Source: Syntrophomonas wolfei subsp. methylbutyratica
GTDB taxonomy: Bacteria; Bacillota; Syntrophomonadia; Syntrophomonadales; Syntrophomonadaceae
Length of the DNA: 64,000 bases
NCBI RefSeq assembly: GCF_001570625.1
Contig: NZ_BBQT01000004.1
Location: forward strand, 124,001 to 188,000
Direction: 5' to 3'
The notes under the pieces are model-generated. The model did not search any database. It was not told the origin of the DNA and saw only the letters and a program-made list of their open reading frames with translations. Position numbers and translations under genes: made by a program. Positions 18,194-26,868 of the stretch are shown here, in pieces (the stretch's first letter is position 1; each line of letters opens with the position of its first letter).

Positions 18194-19759
18194 TTGGATG
18201 TATTAATTTATGATACAACCCTGCGTGATGGTGCCCAGGGAGAAGGGCTATCGTTTTCCCTGGATGATAAACTCAAGATAGTAGAAAAACTTGATTATTT
18301 AGGTATTGCTTATATTGAAGGCGGTTGGCCGGGAAGCAATCCCAAAGACCTGGAATTCTTCAGCCAGGTAAGGAATTTGGACTTAAAGCATGCGCGTATT
18401 ACCGCTTTCGGCTCCACCCGCAAACCCGGGATTGGGGTCAAGCAGGATGCCAATCTCCAAGCCCTGCAACAGGCGGGTGTTGCTACGGTCACTATCTTTG
18501 GTAAGACCTGGGATTTTCATGTTCTGCGGGCTCTCGAAACTACTCTCGAAGAAAACCTGAATATGATCAGAGAAAGCATTTCCTATCTGAAAGAGCAGGG
18601 GATGGAAGTGTTTTTTGATGCTGAGCATTTCTTTGACGGCTATAAGAATAATGCGGATTACGCCTTGCAGGTTTTACAAGCGGCCGCGGAAGCTGGTGCC
18701 GGATATCTGGTTCTTTGCGACACCAATGGTGGAACCTTACCCTGGGAAATAGAGGAAATAATTAAAGAAGTACAGAAATATTCTCGGGTACCCTTAGGAA
18801 TTCATGCCCATAACGATTCAGCTTCGGCAGTTGGTAATTCCCTTATAGCGGTAAAAGAGGGATGTTCTCAGGTCCAGGGAACCATTAACGGTTACGGGGA
18901 GAGGTGCGGCAATGCTGATCTTTGTTCCATCATTCCCAATCTGGAGTTAAAGATGGATAAAAGGGTGCTTCCTCCCGGGTATTTGAAGCGATTGGCGGAA
19001 GTCTCTCATTATATTAGTGAAATAGCCAATATGCCTCATCATAACAACCAGCCTTTTGTAGGTTATGGAGCTTTTGCCCATAAAGGCGGAATACATGTTA
19101 ATGCTCTATTAAAGGACTCTCTGACCTATGAACACATTGATCCCGAGGAAGTAGGAAACTACCGGCGAGTTCTGGTTTCCGAACTGTCCGGCTTATCCAA
19201 CCTGCTTTACAAGGCCCGGGAGCTGGATATTGATATAAACAATTACGACCATGAAACCCGCCGGGTGATAAAACAGATTAAAGAACTGGAAAGCCAGGGA
19301 CTGCAGTTTGAAGGTGCCGATGCCTCGTTGGAGCTCTTCCTGCGCAAGGCTTTTGGGCAGTATGACGATTTCTTTCAACTTAAGAATCTTAAACTCATAA
19401 TTGAAAAGAATGAAGACTCCCCCATAACTGCCGAAGCCATGGTCAAGCTGACTATTGGCGAGAAGACTTTCCACACTGCGGCAGAGGGCGATGGACCGGT
19501 CAATGCTCTGGATAATTCTTTGCGTAAGGCTATTACCGAGGTTTATCCGGAAATAGGCGAGATGCACCTGAGCGATTATAAAGTGCGGGTCTTAAACGGT
19601 AATGAAGGTACGGCTGCCCGGGTTCGGGTGCTTATCGAGTCCGCCGACCAGAAGAGCAAGTGGAGTACGGTAGGTGTTTCCGAGAATATAATTGAAGCCT
19701 CCTGGCAGGCTATAGTCGATAGTATTAATTACTTGCTATTTAAAAAACAAATGACTTGA
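18194..19759 (+). CDS. cimA: (R)-citramalate synthase
   Basis: A 521-residue HMGL-like synthase of the CimA type. The N-terminus (DVLIYDTTLRDGAQGEGLSF, YIEGGWPGSNPKD) is characteristic; IHAHNDSASAVGNS replaces the HCHNDLG motif of LeuA, and a C-terminal LeuA-like regulatory domain is present. It condenses pyruvate and acetyl-CoA to citramalate, which LeuCD and LeuB turn into 2-oxobutyrate for isoleucine, bypassing threonine deaminase. The start is uncertain: TTG 18194 is the only in-frame start after the upstream stop, but the good AGGAGG (18166) is 22 bases away, so a start-region sequence error is possible. Confidence 0.92.
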   Translation: MDVLIYDTTLRDGAQGEGLSFSLDDKLKIVEKLDYLGIAYIEGGWPGSNPKDLEFFSQVRNLDLKHARITAFGSTRKPGIGVKQDANLQALQQAGVATVTIFGKTWDFHVLRALETTLEENLNMIRESISYLKEQGMEVFFDAEHFFDGYKNNADYALQVLQAAAEAGAGYLVLCDTNGGTLPWEIEEIIKEVQKYSRVPLGIHAHNDSASAVGNSLIAVKEGCSQVQGTINGYGERCGNADLCSIIPNLELKMDKRVLPPGYLKRLAEVSHYISEIANMPHHNNQPFVGYGAFAHKGGIHVNALLKDSLTYEHIDPEEVGNYRRVLVSELSGLSNLLYKARELDIDINNYDHETRRVIKQIKELESQGLQFEGADASLELFLRKAFGQYDDFFQLKNLKLIIEKNEDSPITAEAMVKLTIGEKTFHTAAEGDGPVNALDNSLRKAITEVYPEIGEMHLSDYKVRVLNGNEGTAARVRVLIESADQKSKWSTVGVSENIIEASWQAIVDSINYLLFKKQMT

Positions 19760-19836
19760 ATAAGCTAGTACTTTTTCAAAACGCTTAATATAAAAATTAA
19801 TGTCGAAATTAATTCCTTTTTTCCCCTAAAAAATGA

Positions 19837-19865
19837 TTGACTGATGTAGATGGCTAAATTAAAAT
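19837..19865 (+). promoter_or_regulatory. Candidate sigma-A promoter
   Basis: TTGACT (19837-19842), a 17-base spacer, and TAAAAT (19860-19865), about 95 bases before the 104-residue ORF. The match and spacing are good for a vegetative promoter; not tested. Confidence 0.5.
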
Positions 19866-19959
19866 GTTAAATGGTGCTGCATTGGTAATAATGGCATCGA
19901 TTGCAATATGTGTAAAGTATAGCAAGATGTAGAAAAAAGACTGGGAGAAGGGGAAGCAA

Positions 19960-20274
19960 ATGAACAATTACAGCCCGGTAAAAAACTGTTACCGGGCGAT
20001 ACTCTCACTGGTTAATCATCTGGATGATTCTTGCAATGATAAGAATGCCATGAGGCAAATCTATGAAGAACTGAGTGAACTGGCTTTTTATATTATGATA
20101 GATGACAGGGAAAGAATGATCAGGGGTATCGAACAGTTACAGCATACTATTAGGGAGTTAAGGTGCCAGGAAAATACGATGGAATATAATCGTTTTCAAT
20201 TCATTACCGGGGAGATTAATACTCACCTTAACTATTTGCTAATTGATTATTGTACGAGGCCAAAAATAGTTTAG
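19960..20274 (+). CDS. Small helical protein, 104 residues, unrecognised
   Basis: ATG 19960 follows GGAGAAGGGGAAGCAA. The product is soluble, acidic and predicted helical (AILSLVNHLDDSCNDKNAMR, EELSELAFYIMIDDRERMI). It has no motif I can assign. It has its own candidate promoter (19837) and a weak hairpin after it, so it is probably a single-gene unit after the ilv-leu operon. Confidence 0.65.
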   Translation: MNNYSPVKNCYRAILSLVNHLDDSCNDKNAMRQIYEELSELAFYIMIDDRERMIRGIEQLQHTIRELRCQENTMEYNRFQFITGEINTHLNYLLIDYCTRPKIV

Positions 20275-20296
20275 GACTTCTAAGGGGAGTCCTATT
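20273..20296 (+). terminator. Weak hairpin after the 104-residue ORF
   Basis: AGGACT (20273-20278) can pair with AGTCCT (20288-20293), followed by ATTCTTATTTTAT. The stem is short, so the call is tentative. Confidence 0.4.
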
Positions 20297-20385
20297 CTTA
20301 TTTTATGGCCTATGTTTTTTGTGCTATATTAAAAAAGTAAGGGGAAGAACTGTGAGGGGTCTAAGCGCAACTAATAATATAATTG

Positions 20386-20655
20386 ATTCCACTGCAAAAA
20401 GTAATAATTATGCATTAGCTTGCATAAATATTCCGCTCGCAGTCTACGCATGGGCAACACCAACGGCTTGTCTCGCGGCTCAAGGGGTACCGCGCCAATC
20501 TCCCGTCCATGGGAGGTGGCGCTCTCGCGACATCCTGTCGCTCGCCCCCTTTCGCCTGCTCGTCTTCGCCGGGTGTAGCATCCATGCTTCGCCAACGCTC
20601 GCTTTGCATATTTATGCAACCCCATGCAACAAAAAGGGTTTTTTGCAGTAGAGTC
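20386..20655 (-). repeat. Family C element, copy C2 (no D module)
   Basis: Inverted relative to C1. It runs from ATTCCACTGCAAAAAG to TTTTTTGCAGTAGAGTC. The flanks show a short direct repeat, ATAATT, just outside each end (left ...ATAATTG, right ATAATTC). The core has no D module. It lies between the 104-residue ORF and the nucleotidyltransferase. Confidence 0.9.
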
Positions 20656-20708
20656 ATAATTCATTATTAGAGTAAATAAACGGCAATATAGTGTTTGGAG
20701 AGAATGAA

Positions 20709-21743
20709 ATGAAAGCAATGATAATGGCGGCAGGTGTTGGTTCCAGGCTTATGCCGCTTACTAAAGATACACCCAAACCCATGGTTCCTATGGCTAACCG
20801 GCCCTTGATGGAAAATATCGTGGAACTTCTGGGTCGTCACCATTTTAAAGAGGTAATTGCTAATCTTCATCATCAGGGAGAGTCTATCAGCGGACATTTT
20901 GACGATGGCCACGACTTTGGTTTAAAGCTGCTTTATTCGCCCGAAGAGAAACTTCTGGGAACCGCTGGCGGGGTTAAAAAATGCGAATGGTTTCTGGATG
21001 AGACTTTTGTGGTAATAAGTGGAGATGCCTTGACCGATATGAACCTCAGCGAACTCTTGGCCCAACACCGCAAGAGAGGCGCTCTGGCCACCATAGCATT
21101 AAAAGAGGTGGTGAATGTTGAACAGTTCGGCGTGGTATTAACTGCAGGGGATGGCAGAATAAGCAAATTTCAGGAAAAGCCGGCCCGGAAAGAGGCCTTT
21201 AGCCACCAGGCTAATACGGGAATATATGTTTTTGAACCGGAAATATTTAAATATATCCCGGCTGCTCAATTCTACGATTTCGGTAGCCAGCTTTTTCCCC
21301 GACTGGTCGAAATGGGAGCGCCTTTTTATGCTGTTTCCGTTCAAGATTACTGGTGTGATGTGGGTAATATCGAGACATACCGGCAGGCTCATGTAGATGT
21401 ACTACAGGGACGGGTGGCGATGGAACCAGGCGGGATCGTCCAGGAGGAGGGCAATGGGCAGTCGCGAGTTCTATTGGGTGAGGGTGTTGAGTTGGGGGAT
21501 GAGGTTAAGTTTCAAGGTCACATAGTGATAGGGCGGGGTTGCCGTATTGGTTCCGGTACAATAATCAAGGATACTGTAATTTGGGAGCAAAGCGATATTG
21601 GTCCAGCTTCTGTCCTAAAGGACTGTACCATAGGCCGGCAGTGCAAGATAGGGTCTGGCACTATTGTCCGTCCGGGAACGGTTATGGGCAGCGGTTGTAA
21701 AGTACCGGGGAATTCCATTTTAGGCCCCAGCCAGGGGTTATAA
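20709..21743 (+). CDS. NDP-sugar pyrophosphorylase-like nucleotidyltransferase
   Basis: A 344-residue two-domain protein. N-terminal nucleotidyltransferase with AMIMAAGVGSRLMPLTKDTP and KPMVPMANRPLMENI, VISGDALTDMN, and FQEKPARKEAFSHQANTGIY. C-terminal left-handed beta-helix repeats (IVIGRGCRIGSGTIIKDTVI, CTIGRQCKIGSGTIVRPGTV). The family transfers NMP to mannose-1-P or glucose-1-P to make activated sugars for polysaccharide. The exact nucleotide and sugar cannot be read. ATG 20709 is chosen for GGAGAG 5-10 bases upstream and the family-typical first strand; GTG 20691 would add six residues. Confidence 0.88.
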   Translation: MKAMIMAAGVGSRLMPLTKDTPKPMVPMANRPLMENIVELLGRHHFKEVIANLHHQGESISGHFDDGHDFGLKLLYSPEEKLLGTAGGVKKCEWFLDETFVVISGDALTDMNLSELLAQHRKRGALATIALKEVVNVEQFGVVLTAGDGRISKFQEKPARKEAFSHQANTGIYVFEPEIFKYIPAAQFYDFGSQLFPRLVEMGAPFYAVSVQDYWCDVGNIETYRQAHVDVLQGRVAMEPGGIVQEEGNGQSRVLLGEGVELGDEVKFQGHIVIGRGCRIGSGTIIKDTVIWEQSDIGPASVLKDCTIGRQCKIGSGTIVRPGTVMGSGCKVPGNSILGPSQGL

Positions 21744-21769
21744 TAAGAATACAGTGACGGGAATATGGC

Positions 21770-21794
21770 AGAGCTCAGTCTTTGACTGAGCTCT
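21770..21794. terminator. Bidirectional hairpin terminator
   Basis: AGAGCTCAGTC (21770-21780) pairs with GACTGAGCTCT (21784-21794) around TTT, followed by TGTT. It sits between convergent genes (nucleotidyltransferase on plus, 185-residue protein on minus) and may serve both. Confidence 0.8.
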
Positions 21795-21809
21795 TGTTAG
21801 TGCAGACCA

Positions 21810-22367
21810 TTAACTACTGCTTAAAAGGTTCTTAAAACTATCATCCAGTTCCTTAATACTCTCCTGTTTTATCTGGGGCAAATCCTGGGGAGCTACTGGG
21901 GTTAGGGCAAATATTCTAAAACGGCCTTTTTCCTTAATCAGAATGGCTAGTTCCATACAGGAAGACTTCCCATTCTCCTGGAAGCTGTAGACTACTATAG
22001 CACTATTGCTGCCTTCTTGAGTATAATCGGGCATAATATCAATGGAAATATTTTCGGGAATCTGGTTTTGGGATTCCTTTTCGGCGATAGTCTGACTGGT
22101 TGCTTTTTCGATATCATCTCTTTTTTCTAATAATTGAACCGGGCTAAGATTTGCATATTGAGGAAGTAAGCGTACCGACCAGAAAACGCTAAGATTCTGG
22201 GATACAGACTCGAAATCGCGGCTAAAGTAAGCGCTGTAAAACTCTTTTACGGTTCTCTCCGCTTCCGGAGAATCAACATATGCTGCGTAATAATACATAG
22301 ATCCAAGTATTAAAACAATAATAACAAGGATAGTCTTGGGGAAACTTGAGGATGCTGGTTTTTCCAA
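21810..22367 (-). CDS. Membrane-anchored protein, 185 residues, unrecognised
   Basis: One N-terminal membrane helix (KTILVIIVLILGSMYYYAAY) followed by an extracytoplasmic domain with an NTF2-like flavour (AERTVKEFYSAYFSRDFESV, CMELAILIKEKGRFRIFALT), a common layout for small Gram-positive surface proteins. The start is TTG 22367, with GGAGGT about 10 bases upstream and an in-frame stop between them. No function is assigned. It is convergent with the nucleotidyltransferase and divergent from the flavoprotein gene. Confidence 0.7.
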   Translation of the reverse strand: MEKPASSSFPKTILVIIVLILGSMYYYAAYVDSPEAERTVKEFYSAYFSRDFESVSQNLSVFWSVRLLPQYANLSPVQLLEKRDDIEKATSQTIAEKESQNQIPENISIDIMPDYTQEGSNSAIVVYSFQENGKSSCMELAILIKEKGRFRIFALTPVAPQDLPQIKQESIKELDDSFKNLLSSS

Positions 22368-22520
22368 TATTCATATACCTCCAATCGCCTAATGGCTTGT
22401 ACATAGTGTACTCATAAATGAATTGTAACAGATGGGAAAAACATAAACAAGGCGATTCAAGGGGTGAGGGCGTTCCCTACACACCCCATGATATAAATTT
22501 GAAGGTTAGGGGGTTCTGCT

Positions 22521-23768
22521 TTGAAACAGGTTCTGGCAGTGGGAGGGGGAGCCGCCGGAATGATGGCAGCAGCAGTTGCTGCGAAATATGGTGCTCGGGT
22601 CTTCTTGCTGGAGAAGCAATCGAGGGTAGGGATGAAACTCTCGATTACCGGCAAGGGAAGATGCAACTTGACTTCAGCGGAAGAAGACATTGAGCGTTTT
22701 ATTGCGGGTTATGCCCGTAACGGCCAATTCCTCTTTACGGCTCTCAATGCTTTTTCCAACCTGGACTTGATATGCTTTTTTCAAGAACATGGCCTGGACT
22801 GCAAGATAGAAAGAGGCCAGCGGGTGTTCCCGCAAAGCGATAAAGCCAGTGATGTGGTCCGGGTTCTATACGAGAATCTGGAGCGGCTGGGGGTTGATGT
22901 TAATAAGTCACAGGGGGTAAAAGCGCTGCTGTTTCAGGATGGAAAGGCAATTGGAGTTCAGACCCAGAAGGGAAAGGTACTGGCTGATGCTGTAATTATA
23001 GCCACTGGCGGAATGTCCTATCCCCGTACCGGTTCCACCGGCGATGGCTATAGGTGGGCTGCGGCTGCGGGCCATCACATAATTGAACCTCGACCCGGCC
23101 TGGTTCCTCTGGTGGTCGAAGAAAGCTGGGTTAGTGAATTACAGGGTTTAAGCCTGAGAAATGTGCGGGCCACAGCCTGGAGCAGTAAGGGTAAAAAGAT
23201 AAATGAGGATTTTGGGGAGATGCTCTTCACCCACTTTGGGGTTTCCGGGCCTATAATATTAAGTATGAGCCGGGATATAGCTGAAGAGCTTTTCCAGCAG
23301 GAGAAGGTGAGGCTGGTTCTGGACCTTAAGCCGGCTTTGAACGAGGAAACATTGGATCAGCGTTTGCAAAGGGATTTGGCCCTATATTCCCGCCGCCAAT
23401 TTAGAAATTCGCTGGACGATCTCCTGCCGCGCAAGCTTATCCCGTTAATGGTTCGACTCAGTGGAATTGATCCTCAGAAAGCAAGCAACCAGGTAAGCCG
23501 GCAGGAGAGAAAAAAATTGCTGCAGCTCTTAAAAGAATTCGAACTGACAGTGGTGGCGACCCGCCCGATTGATGAGGCTATCGTTACTGCCGGCGGTGTG
23601 GATGTCAAGGAGGTAGACCCTCGTACTATGCAATCGAGACTGGTAAAAGCTTTATTCTTTGCGGGAGAGATCCTGGATATTGATGGCTATACCGGGGGGT
23701 TCAACCTGCAAGCAGCCTTTTCTACCGGCTACCTGGCCGGGAAAAATGCTGCTTTGCTTTATGGGTAG
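22521..23768 (+). CDS. HI0933/YhiN-family NAD(P)/FAD-dependent oxidoreductase
   Basis: A 415-residue flavoprotein. N-terminal dinucleotide-binding motif VLAVGGGAAGMMAAAVAAKY, next LEKQSRVGMKLSITGKGRCN, central TGGMSYPRTGSTGDGY, and C-terminal VTAGGVDVKEVDPRTM and EILDIDGYTGGFNLQAAFST, all typical of the BaiN/HI0933 family. Members are annotated as aminoacetone or bile-acid reductases, but most have no known substrate. TTG 22521 follows GGGGGTTCTGCT. It appears to be a single-gene unit. Confidence 0.88.
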   Translation: MKQVLAVGGGAAGMMAAAVAAKYGARVFLLEKQSRVGMKLSITGKGRCNLTSAEEDIERFIAGYARNGQFLFTALNAFSNLDLICFFQEHGLDCKIERGQRVFPQSDKASDVVRVLYENLERLGVDVNKSQGVKALLFQDGKAIGVQTQKGKVLADAVIIATGGMSYPRTGSTGDGYRWAAAAGHHIIEPRPGLVPLVVEESWVSELQGLSLRNVRATAWSSKGKKINEDFGEMLFTHFGVSGPIILSMSRDIAEELFQQEKVRLVLDLKPALNEETLDQRLQRDLALYSRRQFRNSLDDLLPRKLIPLMVRLSGIDPQKASNQVSRQERKKLLQLLKEFELTVVATRPIDEAIVTAGGVDVKEVDPRTMQSRLVKALFFAGEILDIDGYTGGFNLQAAFSTGYLAGKNAALLYG

Positions 23769-23781
23769 AGGGAGTTAAAAT

Positions 23782-23825
23782 AGCGGTATATTTATGCAAA
23801 CATAATTATACTCATTACTTTTTGG
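23782..23825 (+). repeat. Remnant of a family C right end
   Basis: AGCGGTATATTTATGCAAAC and the following ...ATTACTTTTTGGG match the right terminal ~45 bp of family C elements, but no left end or core is present. Probably a decayed or one-ended copy. The rest of the 206-base gap to the MoxR gene shows nothing else. Confidence 0.55.
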
Positions 23826-23974
23826 GTAAACCATGACTTTATTATTAAGCATGATTTAAAGGGAAGAAATTTGGCTGCTTCTGCTTGTTGCGGTTCGTTG
23901 ACGGGTAATTCTATTTCTGCTAGTATTTGAGTTGATCATGGGAAAAAATTCACGTAATTGGAGGAATCATAAAT

Positions 23975-24850
23975 ATGGCCAGGAAAGCGGTTGATTATAA
24001 AGGCTCATCAGATTACATAGTTTCGGATGAGTTAAGAAATAGTGTTAATATTGCTATAGCCCTGCAGAAGCCCCTCTTGATAAAAGGGGAGCCCGGCACC
24101 GGCAAAACCATGCTGGCCCAAAGTATTGCTGATTCGCTGGGGCTAAAGCTAATAATCTGGAACATAAAATCAACAACCAAGGCCCAGGAAGGACTCTATG
24201 TATATGATACGGTACAACGTCTCTATGACAGCCAGTTTGGGGAAAGCGATGTAGCTGACATAAAGAAGTATATAAAATTAGGGAAACTGGGGGAGGCATT
24301 CCTGGCATCCGAACCGGTGGTTTTGCTTATAGATGAAATTGACAAGGCTGATCTGGAGTTCCCCAACGATTTGCTCTGGGAGCTGGATCAGATGAGTTTT
24401 TATATTCCCGAAACCAGGGAAATCATTACCGCAGCTAACCGTCCCATCGTTATAATTACCAGTAACGCCGAGAAGGAACTGCCGGATGCTTTTTTGCGCC
24501 GTTGCATTTTTCATTATATTGCTTTTCCCGATCCGGAAGGCATGGAAAAGATTGTGGCCGTGCACCACCCCCGCCTGGAAAAACGCCTGCTGGAACAGGC
24601 TATGGAGACATTTTACATGTTGAGGAATATCCCCAATCTGCAAAAGCGTCCCAGTACCAGTGAGCTTATCGACTGGCTGCAGGCCCTGGTTATCGGTGGT
24701 ATCAGCCCCAACAAGATAAAACAGGATTTGCCCTTTCTGGGGGTGCTGCTCAAGAAAAACGAAGACCTGGATATTATATTAAACCAGTTGCATGGCAAAG
24801 CCCAGAGCAGGGTACAGAATGCCAAGGGCAGCTTTAACCGCTATCGCTGA
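23975..24850 (+). CDS. MoxR-type AAA+ ATPase
   Basis: A 291-residue AAA+ protein: Walker A GEPGTGKTMLAQ near residue 38, Walker B VVLLIDEIDKADLEFPNDLL near 110, sensor-1 VIITSNAEKELPDAFLRRC near 160. MoxR ATPases work with a VWA-domain partner as chaperones or metal-insertion factors; the next gene (25353) is such a partner. ATG 23975 has TTGGAGGAATCATAAAT before it. A family C element now lies between the two genes. Confidence 0.92.
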   Translation: MARKAVDYKGSSDYIVSDELRNSVNIAIALQKPLLIKGEPGTGKTMLAQSIADSLGLKLIIWNIKSTTKAQEGLYVYDTVQRLYDSQFGESDVADIKKYIKLGKLGEAFLASEPVVLLIDEIDKADLEFPNDLLWELDQMSFYIPETREIITAANRPIVIITSNAEKELPDAFLRRCIFHYIAFPDPEGMEKIVAVHHPRLEKRLLEQAMETFYMLRNIPNLQKRPSTSELIDWLQALVIGGISPNKIKQDLPFLGVLLKKNEDLDIILNQLHGKAQSRVQNAKGSFNRYR

Positions 24851-24923
24851 TGAACAATGGTTAAGCGGTAGTTAAACATTGGTTAAACCATCGCTAAACT
24901 ACTGTTAAACTTACTAAATCTTG

Positions 24924-25297
24924 ACTCTACTGCAAAAACCCCTTTTGTTGCATGAGGGTTGCATAAATATACAAAGCGAGCGTTGGCGAAGCATGGATGC
25001 AGCACCCTGCGGGTACTCCTGATGTTCCATCCTTCGGATGTCACTATTAAGGTTGCACCGGCGAAGGCGAGCAGGCGAAAGGGGGCGAGCGACAGGACGT
25101 CGCGAGAGCGCTTCACCCTGCGGGTACTCCTGGTGTTCCACCCTGCGGGTGTCACTATTAAGGTTGCCGACCAGGATGGGAGATCAGCGCGGCACCCCTT
25201 GAGCCACGAGACAAGCCGCAGGTGTTGCCCATGCGAAGACTGCGAGCGGTATATTTATGCAAGCTAATGCATATTTATAACTTTTTGCAGTGACATC
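24924..25297 (+). repeat. Family C element, copy C3 (with two D modules)
   Basis: Bounded by ACTCTACTGCAAAAACC and CTTTTTGCAGTGACATC, with AATCTT just outside both ends (left AATCTTG, right AATCTTA), consistent with a target duplication. D modules lie at about 25003-25056 and 25114-25168; the second interrupts the core after GCGAGAGCGCT, a site not used in C1. It separates the MoxR and VWA genes. Confidence 0.9.
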
Positions 25298-25352
25298 AAT
25301 CTTATTTTCTTATTAAGCATTTATACAGTTTGCCCGGGAAGTGAGGTTTATT

Positions 25353-26561
25353 ATGTTCACGAAATTTTATTATACCCTTAAAGATTTCGGTATTCCGGTT
25401 TCATTCAACGAGTGGCAATTATTATTGGAGGCTCTGGAAGCTGGTATGGCTGGCTCCAGCCTTACCGGCTTTTATTATCTCTGCCGGGCGGTTCTGGTTA
25501 AAACCGAAGCCCACTATGACCGCTTTGATCAGGCATTTGCCAGCTTCTTCGGTGATATTGAAACTCCGGAAGGCCTGCCGGAAAAAATCTGGGAATGGCT
25601 GGACAAGGAATTACCGGAGATGGAAGTAACTGAAGCCATGAAGGCCAATCACCAGCAGTTGGATCTGGATGAACTTAAACGAATGCTGGAGGAAAGACTG
25701 GCGGAGCAAAATGAGGAACATCATGGGGGCAATCGCTGGATAGGTACCGGGGGCACTTCTCCCTTTGGTCATTCCGGCTATCATCCCGGAGGCATACGCA
25801 TCGGAGGCAATACCCGCAGCCTTTCCGCCGTTAAGGTAGCAGGGATGAGAAAATACCAGGAGTTTCGCACCGATGAAACCCTGGGAGTTCGCCAGTTTCA
25901 AGTAGCCTTGAGGAAGCTCAGGCAGTTTACTACCCGCCTGGACGGAGCCCGGACTGAACTGGATTTGGATGGAACCATCGACAAGACCTGCAATAATGCG
26001 GGAAGGCTGGAATTGGTTTGGGAAAGACCGCGTGAGAATGGGATAAAGGTGTTATTGTTGATGGATTCAGGAGGCTCCATGGTTTCTTATAGCCGCCTGT
26101 GCAACCAGCTGTTTACCGCAGTTAACCGCTCCAATCATTTTAAAGACTTAAAAATATTTTACTTTCATAACTGCATTTATGATTGGCTTTACCACGGTCC
26201 CAGGTGTAGTTTGACTGATTATACGGAAACGGAATATGTTTTAAAAACTTATGATAGTGATTATCGTCTTATTATTGTGGGTGATGCCAGCATGTCTTCC
26301 TATGAACTGATGCGGGTTGGGGGCATTATAGAGTGGGGCCTCTACAATGATAAGCCCGGAATTGATTGGCTTAGACGCATGCGCCAGCATTTTGAATATT
26401 CGGTATGGCTGAATCCTATCCCCAAAAACTATTGGAACTGGATGGAGGGGACCTTTACCATTAGCAAGATCGCCGAGATTTTCCCCATGGAAAGCTTGAC
26501 GGTGGAGGGATTGGAGACAGCTATCAACAAACTGCGCAGCCGCCAGGCGGTACAGTTATAA
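25353..26561 (+). CDS. CoxE-like VWA-domain protein
   Basis: A 402-residue protein. The N-terminal half includes DFGIPVSFNEWQLLLEALEA and a Gly/His-rich linker (HSGYHPGGIRIGG). The C-terminal VWA domain has VLLLMDSGGSMVSYSRL near residue 235, where the usual DxSxS metal site reads DSGGS (glycine at the third position, which I recall from some CoxE-type proteins), followed by KIFYFHNCIYDWLY. It probably acts with the MoxR ATPase upstream in assembling or activating a metal enzyme; the target is unknown. ATG 25353 with GTGAGG upstream is preferred to GTG 25341. Confidence 0.88.
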   Translation: MFTKFYYTLKDFGIPVSFNEWQLLLEALEAGMAGSSLTGFYYLCRAVLVKTEAHYDRFDQAFASFFGDIETPEGLPEKIWEWLDKELPEMEVTEAMKANHQQLDLDELKRMLEERLAEQNEEHHGGNRWIGTGGTSPFGHSGYHPGGIRIGGNTRSLSAVKVAGMRKYQEFRTDETLGVRQFQVALRKLRQFTTRLDGARTELDLDGTIDKTCNNAGRLELVWERPRENGIKVLLLMDSGGSMVSYSRLCNQLFTAVNRSNHFKDLKIFYFHNCIYDWLYHGPRCSLTDYTETEYVLKTYDSDYRLIIVGDASMSSYELMRVGGIIEWGLYNDKPGIDWLRRMRQHFEYSVWLNPIPKNYWNWMEGTFTISKIAEIFPMESLTVEGLETAINKLRSRQAVQL

Positions 26562-26629
26562 ATAGAGAACCATTCCCGTTACACCCTTTCCCCAAAGCCA
26601 AAAATTATTTTTACCTCAAGGCAACGAGT

Positions 26630-26760
26630 CAGGTATAGAGGTGAAATATGTTCCCCCCTAAGCGGTCGCCTATTAGCAAAACAGGCGGCGGGTTCTAATC
26701 TCCCGCCTCGTTGCAGCGCTGTGTTGAAACTGCTCCGCAGTTTCTTGCGATGCTTAAAAG
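26630..26760 (+). repeat. Dispersed repeat family B, copy 2
   Basis: Contains ACAGGCGGCGGGTTCTAATC, CCCGCCTCGTTGCAGCGCTG and the hairpin GAAACTGCTCCGCAGTTTC, ending GATGCTTAAAAG. It matches 6551-6735 (inverted) and 32395-32528. The 307-base gap before the kinase otherwise shows no gene. Confidence 0.85.
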
Positions 26761-26868
26761 ATGGTGTTATCTCCTGTTTAATAATGCGTGATCCAGACCT
26801 ATACAGGAAAAAATGCCTATGTTATACTCAAGTAAAAGATGGAAATATGTCAAAATAAGGACGAAAGT

